A stretch of DNA of 64,000 bases, from positions 1,550,001 through 1,614,000 of the forward strand of contig OY970337.1 in assembly GCA_963717475.1 (NCBI GenBank), read 5' to 3'. The position numbers were made by a program, and so were the translations under genes. This document shows positions 28,476 through 36,800 of this stretch, in pieces (positions within the stretch are counted from its first letter, which is position 1; each line of letters begins with the position of its first letter). Under the pieces are notes generated by a model. It was not told where the DNA came from. It saw only the letters and a program-made list of their open reading frames with translations, and did no database searches. This DNA comes from AC-32 sp963717475. Its GTDB lineage: Bacteria > Actinomycetota > Thermoleophilia > Gaiellales > Gaiellaceae.

Positions 28476-28670
28476 GTGAGCGCAATAGTCATCCACCTTC
28501 CGAGCGTCGAATCTCTCAGCGACGAGATTCGCGGGCTCGTCTACGAGCGCCAGACGATGCGCGCCGTCGGAGCGCCGCGCGAGGAACTCGAGCGCAACCG
28601 CGTCGACCTCGTGGACAGGCAGCAGCGCCTGATCAGCGCTCTGATCAGGCGCCACCTCCCCGCGGCCTGA
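28476..28670 (+). CDS. Small hypothetical protein (64 aa)
   Basis: GTG start at 28476, beginning MSAIVIHLPSVESLSDEI; amphipathic helices with an Arg-rich middle (EELERNRVDLVDRQQRL). No recognised family. Same strand as the 50-residue gene 31 bases upstream. Ends shortly before tRNA-Arg on the other strand. Confidence 0.45.
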   Translation: MSAIVIHLPSVESLSDEIRGLVYERQTMRAVGAPREELERNRVDLVDRQQRLISALIRRHLPAA

Positions 28671-28695
28671 TCCGCGCCTCTAACGCAACGCCGAG

Positions 28696-28767
28696 TGGCC
28701 CCGGGAGGAGTCGAACCTCCGCACACGGATTCGAAGTCCGTCGCTCTATCCACTGAGCTACGGGGCC
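28696..28767 (-). tRNA. tRNA-Arg (anticodon TCG)
   Basis: Acceptor GGCCCCG/CGGGGCC, anticodon stem ACGGA/TCCGT around CTTCGAA (anticodon TCG), T arm GAGGTTCGACTCCTC, discriminator A. Confidence 0.94.
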
Positions 28768-28829
28768 CCGCGGCAAGTGTGCCCGATCGAGGGGGCTAGG
28801 TCAGGGCGAGCTATCCTGTCCTACCTCGC

Positions 28830-28903
28830 GGTGGCGGTAGCTCAGTTGGTAGAGCCCCGGGTTGTGGTCCCGGTGGTCGGGGGTTCGAGTCCCCTCCGCC
28901 ACC
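28830..28903 (+). tRNA. tRNA-His (anticodon GTG)
   Basis: Acceptor GTGGCGG/CCGCCAC with an extra 5' G (28830) that can pair with C73, as expected for tRNA-His. Anticodon stem CCGGG/CCCGG around TTGTGGT, anticodon GTG. Confidence 0.95.
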
Positions 28904-28937
28904 CCTCGCGTCTCTCGGTCGCCTTCGGGGGTGGGCA

Positions 28938-28957
28938 AGGGCGGCGAAAGCCGCCCT
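28938..28957. terminator. Hairpin between tRNA-His and the convergent PfpI-like gene
   Basis: AGGGCGGC, loop GAAA, GCCGCCCT: a perfect 8-bp stem with a stable tetraloop, midway between two convergent genes. No strong T-run on either side, so it may act as a bidirectional stop or 3'-end stabiliser. Confidence 0.5.
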
Positions 28958-28961
28958 CACG

Positions 28962-29564
28962 TCATTTCGGCGTCGCGTCTGCGTGGACCTCGATCTGCGT
29001 CTTGTCGGCCTGCTGTTCGTGGCGGCCTTCGCAGAACTCTTCGACGATCTTCTTCGTGAAGGCCGGCAGATCGTCGGGCTTGCGGCTCGTGACGAGGCCC
29101 TGGTCGACCACGACCTCCTCGTCGACCCACTCGCCGCCCGCGTTCCGGATGTCCGTCTGCAGCGTGGGCCACGACGTGACCTTGCGCCCGCGCACGACGC
29201 CCGCCTCGACGAGCATCCACGGCCCGTGGCAGATCACGCCGACCGGCTTGCCCTGCTCGAAGAACTCGCGGACGAACCCGACGGCGTTCTCGTCGCCGCG
29301 CATCGTGTCGGGATTGCCGACGCCGCCGGGGATCACGAGCGCGTCGTAGTCGGAGGCGCTCGCCTCCTCGACCGTGCGGTCGACGGCGAACTCGTCAGCC
29401 TTGTCGTAGTGGTTGAACCCCTGAATCTTCCCCTCTTCCAGTGAGATGAGCTCGACCCGGGCGCCTTCGTCCCGGACGGCCTTCCACGGCTCCGTCAGCT
29501 CGACCTGCTCGACCATGTCGGTCGCGAGAAACGCGACGCGCTTGCCTTCCAGCTTTTTACCCAC
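28962..29564 (-). CDS. DJ-1/PfpI family protein
   Basis: 200 residues. The nucleophile elbow carries the conserved cysteine in VGVICHGPWMLVEAG and the family segment DALVIPGGVGNPD. Related proteins act as glyoxalase/deglycase or chaperone-like stress proteins. GTG start 6 nt behind a GAGGAGGGA site. Slightly extended C-terminus (ADKTQIEVHADATPK). Confidence 0.92.
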   Translation of the reverse strand: MGKKLEGKRVAFLATDMVEQVELTEPWKAVRDEGARVELISLEEGKIQGFNHYDKADEFAVDRTVEEASASDYDALVIPGGVGNPDTMRGDENAVGFVREFFEQGKPVGVICHGPWMLVEAGVVRGRKVTSWPTLQTDIRNAGGEWVDEEVVVDQGLVTSRKPDDLPAFTKKIVEEFCEGRHEQQADKTQIEVHADATPK

Positions 29565-29595
29565 GAACGATCCCTCCTCGTCGACTTCGCATTTC

Positions 29596-29874
29596 CTAGG
29601 GCCCCGGCGGGGGAGGCGGCTCGTCCTCGACGTAGGTCGTGGTCGTACGGCGTCGCGCGTACGGCACGCGGCGCCGGGCGACGGGCGGGCCTTCCCAGAA
29701 CCCCGGGCCCCACCACGTGTGCCAGAGCACGAGCGAGATGGCGAAGACGATGATCCCGATCACCATCAGGACCACGCCGACGACCTGCGGGTCGACACTG
29801 CCGCCGCTCGAGTTGACCGCCCACGTCAGGATCGCCCCGAAGGCGACCAGGATCAGACTGATGACGATTCCCAT
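29596..29874 (-). CDS. DUF6458-like small membrane protein
   Basis: 92 residues with two membrane helices (GIVISLILVAFGAILTWAV and VVGVVLMVIGIIVFAISLVLW) followed by an Arg-rich then proline-rich cytoplasmic tail. The pattern of the first 50 residues matches the actinobacterial DUF6458 family; function unknown. Confidence 0.75.
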   Translation of the reverse strand: MGIVISLILVAFGAILTWAVNSSGGSVDPQVVGVVLMVIGIIVFAISLVLWHTWWGPGFWEGPPVARRRVPYARRRTTTTYVEDEPPPPPGP

Positions 29875-29914
29875 CGCGGCCTGCCTTCCCGGCCGCCGGC
29901 GATTCCGAACCTCC

Positions 29915-30433
29915 CTAGAACGCTGCGCGGAGCGAACCGCCGACGGCCAGCCCGACGAACGTCCACATCGCCGCGTACGGGATCGCGTACGCGACTGCGC
30001 CTAGCATGATCCGGCGGTTCCCGACGGGGTTGCCGCCGACGACGCGGGCGAAGGCCGAGACGAGAATCGGGTTGGCTACGGCCGCGGCCAGTCCATACCA
30101 CCGGTCCGAGCCACGCTGGATCCAGGCGACCGGGTGGCGCATCAGCCTGCTCTCTCGCATCGTCTCCAGCCGCGTCTCGACGCGGCTGCCGTTCCCGGAG
30201 AAGAAGACGTCCCAGCGGCGGTCGACCCACCTGCAGCAAGCCGTGACGATGAAGACGATCGCGATGACGGCGACGGCGTAGACGACGAGCGGCCGGAACG
30301 AAGCCGCGAAGAGCGCGATCGGAGCGCCGAGGAAGACCCCGTCGAAGAACGCGAAAGCAGCCACGAGCGTTCCGGCGATTCCCGTGCGCGCTGCGGTCCC
30401 GGCGCGGTGCTTCGAGGGAGCAGACGACGACAT
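29915..30433 (-). CDS. Membrane protein of unknown function
   Basis: About 172 residues from the ATG giving MSSSAPSKHRAGT; an upstream start would add 12 residues. Four hydrophobic segments, for example TLVAAFAFFDGVFLGAPIALF and VYAVAVIAIVFIVTACC. A soluble loop carries WIQRGSDRWYG. No family recognised. Confidence 0.6.
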   Translation of the reverse strand: MSSSAPSKHRAGTAARTGIAGTLVAAFAFFDGVFLGAPIALFAASFRPLVVYAVAVIAIVFIVTACCRWVDRRWDVFFSGNGSRVETRLETMRESRLMRHPVAWIQRGSDRWYGLAAAVANPILVSAFARVVGGNPVGNRRIMLGAVAYAIPYAAMWTFVGLAVGGSLRAAF

Positions 30434-30539
30434 GCTCCTGCTATCGGCACGCGCGGCCGCCCACTTCACCTCTGCGAGACGAAGCCACGTGCAACGTATG
30501 ACAGGTCGTCGCCCGCGGCATGGGCGAAAATAGGGCGCT

Positions 30540-30839
30540 GTGGCTGTCGTCGTGAGCGTGATTGCATTGGTGGTGGCGGTCGTAGGCGCCGTCGCCGGAC
30601 TCGCCTTCGCGGGCCTCTACGCGCTGGATGCGGTTAGTGACAACACCGCGGCGAGCCTGGGAGTCGTGAGCATCCTTGCTTCTCTGATTGCGATTGCGGT
30701 CGGTGCGGTCGGCTGGCGATGGGAGAACAGACAGCGTCCGGACCCGATCTTGGGCAAGTCTGCAACCCTCATCGGTGCCGGCACATTCGGGGCTTGGCTC
30801 GCGGTGTTCATCTGGGCTCTAGGGCAAGACACTCCCTAG
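30540..30839 (+). CDS. Small membrane protein (99 aa)
   Basis: Three predicted helices (AVVVSVIALVVAVVGAVAGL, LGVVSILASLIAIAVGAVGW, LIGAGTFGAWLAVFIWALG). GTG start at 30540 with no ribosome-binding site. Divergent from the membrane gene at 29915-30433. Lower GC than its neighbours. Function unknown. Confidence 0.55.
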   Translation: MAVVVSVIALVVAVVGAVAGLAFAGLYALDAVSDNTAASLGVVSILASLIAIAVGAVGWRWENRQRPDPILGKSATLIGAGTFGAWLAVFIWALGQDTP

Positions 30840-30861
30840 CGGTTCAGATCGACCTCGGAAA

Positions 30862-30933
30862 TGCGCCTGGGAGGATTCGAACCTCCGACCCACGGCTTAG
30901 AAGGCCGTTGCTCTTCCACTGAGCTACAGGCGC
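30862..30933 (-). tRNA. tRNA-Arg (anticodon TCT)
   Basis: Acceptor GCGCCTG/CAGGCGC, anticodon stem ACGGC/GCCGT around CTTCTAA (anticodon TCT), T arm GGAGGTTCGAATCCTCC, discriminator A. Confidence 0.95.
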
Positions 30934-30954
30934 GGGTGCCGAAAAAGGGTACCG

Positions 30955-31479
30955 CTACTTGGATCTAGCGCCGAAATCGGCGGTGACGATCGTCGCGGGC
31001 ATGCCGTGGTACACGCCCGGTGCGCCTGTCGAGTGCACCGCCGAGAGGCCCAGCTCCCGCCAGCGCGGGTCGAGCAGGTTCGCCCGGTGCGGCGGGCTCC
31101 CGAGCCACAGCCTGAGCGCCTGCGCTGCGGCCATGTCGGGCGAGCCGTAGACGAGATTCTCGCCGGCCGTCCACGCTCGGAAGCCACGGTGCCTGTAGTA
31201 GGAAGCGACCCGCTGCGAGAACGAGCGCCCGTTCGCCGAGCTGTGGCTGAAGTAGCCGACACGCGCCATCTCCGTCGAGTGCGCCGCCGCAGCGGTGTTC
31301 AGCGCGGGCGAGACCCGGAGGCGCGAGAGGCCGTGCGCTGCCCGGAAGACGTTGATCTGGCGGACGAGCGCGGTCTGGACGAGGCTGTCCCGGCTGACTG
31401 CGCCGCCCACGCGAATCGAGCTCGAGGCGGGCGCCGCGAGCAGGCCGAAGGCGGCGAGCAGGGCGATCGTTCGACGCAC
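30955..31479 (-). CDS. Secreted CAP-domain (SCP/PR-1-like) protein
   Basis: 174 residues: signal peptide (RRTIALLAAFGLLAAPASS), then a CAP domain with ALVRQINVFRAAHGL, AAAHSTEMARVGYFSH, TAGENLVYGS and LWLGSPPHRANLLDPRW. The histidine/glutamate cavity residues are present. Extracellular role uncertain. A second CAP gene lies at 44118-44603. Confidence 0.9.
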   Translation of the reverse strand: MRRTIALLAAFGLLAAPASSSIRVGGAVSRDSLVQTALVRQINVFRAAHGLSRLRVSPALNTAAAAHSTEMARVGYFSHSSANGRSFSQRVASYYRHRGFRAWTAGENLVYGSPDMAAAQALRLWLGSPPHRANLLDPRWRELGLSAVHSTGAPGVYHGMPATIVTADFGARSK

Positions 31480-31509
31480 CCTCTCGTCATCGGCAGATGG
31501 CGCGCCCTG

Positions 31510-32583
31510 CTAGAGGGTGGCGGCGGCGTGCTCGGCGCGGTGACGGCGCCAGTCGACGAGGAGCACCTGCAGCGAGCCCGCGACCGGGATCGCGGCGAGC
31601 GCTCCCAGGATGCCGGCCAGCTCCGCGCCGATCAGGATCGAGACGAGCACCGCGAGCGGCGAGAGCTCCACGGTGCGGCCGTAGATGACGGGCTGGAGGA
31701 GATGGTTCTCGATCTGCTGGTAGACGATGAAGAACACGACCACGATGATGCCCGCAGGAATCGAGTGGAGGAAGGCCACGATGCCGATCAGGATCGCGGC
31801 CATGGTCGCGCCCGCGAGCGGGATCAGGTCGAGGATCGCGACGATCACCCCGAGCGCGACCGCGTAGGGAACGCCCATCGCGAGCAGCACGATCGTCGTC
31901 AGCCCGCCGGCTATCAGGCTGATGAGCAGGTTGCCCGTCACGTAGCCGCCGACGGTGCGGTAGATGTCGTAGCCGACTTGGCGCCACCGGGGCTGCGACT
32001 CCGCGGGCAGCGACGAGTAGAACCGCTCCACCCAGGTCGGCCCTTCGAGCAGCATGAAGAACGTCATGAAGACGATCGTGATCGTGGCCACCACGATCGT
32101 GATCACGCCCTTCGCGACGGAGACGGCGACGCCCGAGAAGCCGAGCACCTTCGACGCCCCGCCGTTCCTGACCGCGTGCTGGATCCGTTCCTGGATGTGG
32201 TACTTCGTCTCGAGGAAGCCGAGCCGCCCGCGGCCGTGCGTGAGGTCGTGCGCGTAGTCGGGCAGCCTGTGCACGAACTGGTTGGACTGGTCGGCGAGCG
32301 TCGGGACGAACGTGAAGCCGATCCCGACGAGGAACCCGATCGTCAGCACGTACGTCAGCGCAGCCGCCCAGCCGCGGCGCGAGATCCCGTGCCGCTGGAA
32401 CCAGTCCACGGCCGGGTTGAGCGCGAGCGCGAGGAAGGCCGAGATCACCACCCACGCGAGCACGTGCCGCGCGATCCAGATCACCTCGAGGGCGAGCGCG
32501 ACCGCGATCACGATCCCGAGGATGGACAGGACCGTCCGGGCCCGAAGGCGGACGAGGCGCTCCGGGATCACGCCGACCAGCAT
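31510..32583 (-). CDS. AI-2E family transporter (PerM/UPF0118)
   Basis: 357 residues with about eight membrane segments. Family marks: VVISAFLALALNPAVDWFQR near the start, GGYVTGNLLISLIAGGLTTI, ILDLIPLAGATMAAILIG, and QQIENHLLQPVIYGRTVELS at the end. Members have been tied to export of signals or Na+/H+ exchange; the substrate here is unknown. Confidence 0.92.
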   Translation of the reverse strand: MLVGVIPERLVRLRARTVLSILGIVIAVALALEVIWIARHVLAWVVISAFLALALNPAVDWFQRHGISRRGWAAALTYVLTIGFLVGIGFTFVPTLADQSNQFVHRLPDYAHDLTHGRGRLGFLETKYHIQERIQHAVRNGGASKVLGFSGVAVSVAKGVITIVVATITIVFMTFFMLLEGPTWVERFYSSLPAESQPRWRQVGYDIYRTVGGYVTGNLLISLIAGGLTTIVLLAMGVPYAVALGVIVAILDLIPLAGATMAAILIGIVAFLHSIPAGIIVVVFFIVYQQIENHLLQPVIYGRTVELSPLAVLVSILIGAELAGILGALAAIPVAGSLQVLLVDWRRHRAEHAAATL

Positions 32584-32622
32584 CGCGAACGCGCCGGACG
32601 TCTAGGACGAATCGCGACCGAG

Positions 32623-32628
32623 TAAGGT
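32623..32628 (+). promoter_or_regulatory. -10-like TAAGGT before the 97-aa gene
   Basis: TAAGGT ends 6 bases before the GTG at 32635, and no ribosome-binding site lies between. Compatible with a leaderless message; no good -35 is visible. Confidence 0.3.
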
Positions 32629-32634
32629 GGCGCC

Positions 32635-32928
32635 GTGAGCCTTCGCGGCAGGCCCGTCGAGCGGACGGCGACCCTTCCGGACGGGCGCGCAGTGCGCGTT
32701 CGGATCGGGGTGCCGGAGGACTCCTACATCCCGAGCCGCGAGCTGGAGACCGTCGACGTCGAGCTGTTCGACGGCGAGCGGCACCTGGCGGCCGTGAACA
32801 CGGTCCTCGCGCCGGAGCAGGAGAGCGAAGCGCTGCAACTCGCCCGTGAGATCGTCGCCGGCCTCGAGTCCGGCGAACTCGAGCCGACCGCGGCGGCGAT
32901 CGAGCCGCTCGCCGATCAACCGCTGTAG
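32635..32928 (+). CDS. Hypothetical protein (97 aa)
   Basis: Soluble, acidic, no known domain. Reads as a beta-rich N-terminus (RTATLPDGRAVRVRIGVPED) and a C-terminal helix (QESEALQLAREIVAGLESGE). GTG start. Its stop codon ends one base before the 3' end of tRNA-Gly on the other strand. Confidence 0.6.
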   Translation: MSLRGRPVERTATLPDGRAVRVRIGVPEDSYIPSRELETVDVELFDGERHLAAVNTVLAPEQESEALQLAREIVAGLESGELEPTAAAIEPLADQPL

Positions 32929-32999
32929 AGCGGGCGGCGGGGATCGAACCCGCATAACCAGCTTGGAAGGCTGGGGCTCTACCATTGAGCTACGCCCGC
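32929..32999 (-). tRNA. tRNA-Gly (anticodon TCC)
   Basis: Acceptor GCGGGCG/CGCCCGC, anticodon stem CCAGC/GCTGG around CTTCCAA (anticodon TCC), T arm GCGGGTTCGATCCCCGC, discriminator T. Confidence 0.95.
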
Positions 33000-33026
33000 G
33001 GGATCTCAAGCCTAGCCTGGAACGCA

Positions 33027-33052
33027 AACGGCCTCCCGTCGGGGAGGCCGTT
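33027..33052. terminator. Strong hairpin between tRNA-Gly and the phosphatase gene
   Basis: AACGGCCTCCC, loop GTCG, GGGAGGCCGTT: a perfect 11-bp stem. On the minus strand it is followed by TTTGCGTT, so it could stop transcripts entering tRNA-Gly from upstream. Confidence 0.5.
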
Positions 33053-33083
33053 GCTCATTACGCGAAGGGCCTGCGGCGAGCAG

Positions 33084-33168
33084 TTCCGAGAACACGGAAG
33101 ACCCTCGGAATGACCCCGCGTTGTCTGTAGTTGTCATGTTCGGACACCGATGCACACCGGACATCCCC
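33084..33168. promoter_or_regulatory. Inverted repeats upstream of the histidine-phosphatase gene
   Basis: Two dyads in an otherwise empty 150-base stretch: TTCCGAG/CTCGGAA (33084-33110, 13-base loop) and an imperfect ATGTTCGG/CCGGACAT (33136-33164) that also contains the direct repeat CGGACA (33141, 33159). They could be operators or part of a small RNA; nothing else is seen between 33000 and 33203. Confidence 0.35.
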
Positions 33169-33203
33169 CAACCGGGTGATCGGCCCGCCGGGAGAATGAG
33201 GCC

Positions 33204-33812
33204 GTGGAACGCGCCCTCCTGACCCGCCACGCCGAGAGCCAGGCTTCGGTCGAAGGGCTGACGAACGGTGACCCGCTGCGAGACGTACCGCTCACGGAGG
33301 CGGGGCGCGAACAAGCGCGCGCGCTCGGCCTGCGACTCGCCTCGGAGGAGCTCGATCTCTGCGTCGTCACCGAGTTCCGCCGCACGCAGGAGACGGCGGA
33401 CATCGCGCTCGAGGGCCGCGGCGTGACGAGGCTCGTCCTCCCCGCGCTCAACGACATCCGCTTCGGTGACTACGAGGGGCGCCTCCTGGCCGACTACCGG
33501 GTCTGGGCGCGGGCGCACGGGCCGGAAGACGTGGTTCCCGGCGGCGACGAGAGCCGTGCGGACGCGGTCCGCCGGTACGCACGGGCCTTTCGCGTCCTGC
33601 TCAAGCGGCCGGAGCCGTCGATCCTGGTCGTCGCGCACAGCCTCCCGATCCGCTACGCGCTCGACGCCGCCGAGGGCAGCCTGCCGCGGCCGGCGGTCGC
33701 GCAGGTCCCCTACGCCGAGCCGTTTCCGCTCGACGTCGAGGTGCTCGGCCGCGCGGCCGAGCACCTCGAGGAGTGGTGCTGCGCGAGCTGGCCTAGCTGG
33801 CGATCTACCTGA
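33204..33812 (+). CDS. Histidine phosphatase family protein
   Basis: Phosphoglycerate-mutase-like phosphatase, about 200 residues. The RHG-type motif is LLTRHAESQAS at the N-terminus, and the second catalytic histidine is in ILVVAHSLPIRYAL. GTG start. The last 10 residues (CCASWPSWRST) look unnatural; a single missing base near 33776 would instead end the protein as RELA at TAG 33794-33796, clear of the convergent giant gene. Confidence 0.88.
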   Translation: MERALLTRHAESQASVEGLTNGDPLRDVPLTEAGREQARALGLRLASEELDLCVVTEFRRTQETADIALEGRGVTRLVLPALNDIRFGDYEGRLLADYRVWARAHGPEDVVPGGDESRADAVRRYARAFRVLLKRPEPSILVVAHSLPIRYALDAAEGSLPRPAVAQVPYAEPFPLDVEVLGRAAEHLEEWCCASWPSWRST

Positions 33813-36800
33813 ACTGGAAGTCGGCGTAGGGGTTCGAGCCGTCTGCCAGGTGCACGTACATCCGCCTGCAGGTTCCCGCCCAGCTTCTGAGCGTCGCCCA
33901 GTTGAAGTGGAACACCCCGCCCGTCACTCCGGCGACGCCGGTCGTCCCGATCGGGAGATCGGGCGGGTTCACCGGGTCGGTCGTGCCGCCCGGACAGCGA
34001 ATCTGCTTGGACGAGATCGCCTGGATCGCGTTCATGTTCGCGTACGTGTTGCCCGCGGCGTCGAGGATCGTCCACTTGAGCGGAATCGTTGCGCCGGCGT
34101 TCGCGATGTTGACCGTCGACGGATTGTCCACGGGCTGCTGGAAGCCGCCGAAGTTGAACCCGACCGTGTAGGTGACGCTCTTCGTCACCGTGTGCCCCGC
34201 TCCGTCTACGGCAGAGACGGTGAACGTGTGCACCCCGGCGTGGCTCGTGTCCAGGGTGGAACCACTCGGGCTCGCCGTCCCGCCGTCGGTCGCACCCGCG
34301 CAGTTCGTGATCGCTGCCGGCGACGAGCACGCGAAATCGCTGCGGACGGACTGGTTGAGCGTGAAGTTCGTGGCAGGCAGCGGGTTGCTGATCAGGATCG
34401 ATGCCGCGGTGACCGCCGACGCCGGGACCGACTGGAAGTTGACCGCCTTGTTGAAGCTGTAGGCGACGTTGCCGAAGAGGTCCTCGGCCTCCGCGTCGAG
34501 CTGGATCGGATTCGCGTCGGTGAAGGTCTTGGTCCAGAGATCGCCGCTCGCGTGGTCGAGCTGCAGGACGTTCCAGACGTTGCTGCCGGAGTCGTGGTAG
34601 AGCGCCGCGACCCTGCTCAGGCCTGACGCGTCGCTTACTCGGACGAACGCCGTCATGGTGCCGTTGCCGTTCTGGACCGCGCTCGTCTGCACGATCTGCG
34701 GAGGCGTGTAGTCGCTCGAGGTCGAGTAGCCGATGTCGAGGCCGATCGAGTTGACGACCTGCTCCGTGCCCTGGTTGCCGATCACGTTCCCGTTGCTGTC
34801 GGTGTTCGGGAAGAAGCGGCCCAGGTTGACCGAGACCGTGTCGCGCTGGGCGCCGAACACGACGTCACGGTTGACCGTGGCGAACGAGGCGGGGAAGTAG
34901 ATGTTCGCGAAGTCGCGCGCCGGCCGGTCGTCCGCCGAGCGCACGAGCGGGAACGGCTTGTACGGCGTGACGTTCGGCAGCGTGGACGTCGAGAGGGACG
35001 AGACCCAGGCGCCGTGCGCGACGGTGCCGGGCACCGTCACGTCGCGGGCGACCTCGGGCTGCTCGGGGCGGTAGAAGACGGACAGCGTTCCCATCGTCCA
35101 GGGCGCGCCGCTCTTGCGTGAAGGTCGACTCGTCCGGTCGGTTCTGGTCGACGAACAGGAGCGGGTGGGCCGGGTCGCTCTGGCCGATGCTGAAGCCGGT
35201 CACGGCCGGCAGATGCGCCGTGTCGACGCCGCCGACGACGGAGTGGCTCGGCGGCGTCACGGCCGGCGGCGGGTTCTGCGGCGTTCCGGAGAACGTGTAG
35301 AACGGCAGGCCGTACATATTGGCCTCGATCATCACCTTCTCGTCGATGACGTCGTAGTTCGCCGGCTCCGAGTAGTACTGGTGCAGCGCGCGCACCCACT
35401 GCTCGCCGACCGTGCCGCCGGAGTTGAGGTCGCTGGCGAAGTGCCCGTACAGCCGCTCGGAGAGGTCGATCGTGTCCGTGTCGCCGTAACCGAAGCCGGT
35501 GTTCGCGACGTAGACCGCCGCATTGCGACGCTGCCGTACGCCTGGGCCCAGTCGAGGAAGCGGTGTTGCGTGTCGATGGGCAGGCTCGTGAGGTCGTCCC
35601 GGCGAGCCGAGCCGATCGGCTGCAGAATCGTGTCCGGGACGTTCAGCCCGCCGTGGCAGCCGACCGTGAAGAGCAGGCGGCCGGCGAGCGAGTTGCGCGG
35701 GGTTGATGTCCTGGGTGGACCCGAAGTCGGCCAGGGTGGGCGCCGCGGGCAGGAACGCGGGCTGCGCGAGCCAGTGGCTGTAGTGCGCCCAGATCGCGCC
35801 GATGCTCGGCACGGGCGACGCGTTGAAGAAGCTCGACAGCAGCTGCGCGTGCGTCCAGCCGTTGACCACGGGTGGCGTGCCGGTGAACGTCGGCTGGAGG
35901 AACGTGTTCGAGGTGAGGCTCGGGAACTGACTCGTGAGGGCGCGATCCGCAGCGGCGGCGCCGTCCGTGAAGAACGAGTCGCCGGTCATCAACGCGCTGG
36001 TCGGGGAGGGAAGGACGCCGTTCACGCTCAGGAACTGCAAGAGCTGGCCGTTGATGTCCTCAGGCGATTCGACCATCCGCGACACGCTGACCTGCGGGAT
36101 CGGGATGTCGTGGCCGAGCCAGTTCGTCGGCGTGAAGTGGCCGTAGGCGCCGTCCGTCAGGATCTGGTTCTGCGCGGCGGTCGAGTAGGTCTCGTTCCCC
36201 TTCGTGAGTCCGCGAGTGCTGAATGAGAGGTCACTCGCCTCGTCGACCTCGGGCGCGTTCGCCGAATAATCCTGCGCCCGCCACGACGGATCCACCTGGT
36301 CGGTTCCGAGCAGGACGATGAACTTCAGCTGCGGGAGCCTCGCCCGGTAGGTCGCGACGAGGTCGTTGATGGAGCGGACGACCGCGTTCGCGTTCTCGAT
36401 GTTGCAAGGGTTCTGGTCCCACGTGTTGTAGGCGGTGCGAACGGTGGCGCTACCGTCGACCGGGAGCACGGCCGCATTGGCCATCGTGGCGACCTGGCTG
36501 AGCGGGGACGACGTCCCGCCGTTGAGCAGCGCATCCGTGCGGGTCGTCCCGTAGAGGCCGACCATCCGCTGCCGGTCGACCAGGAACAGCGCCTTCGTGC
36601 TCGTCGGCAGCGAGGTGACCGACGGCAGCGTTCCCGGAGTCGCGGTGTTCATTCCGGTGACTGCATCGCACGGAAGCTGCGGCGGCGGCGGGGTCACCTT
36701 GACCCGGACCACGTAGTTCTGGCTGCTGAACGCGCCGTTGTAGCCGCTGACGCCGATGACCGCGGCTCCCGTCTCGCCGTGCGTGACGATCTGAGCGATC

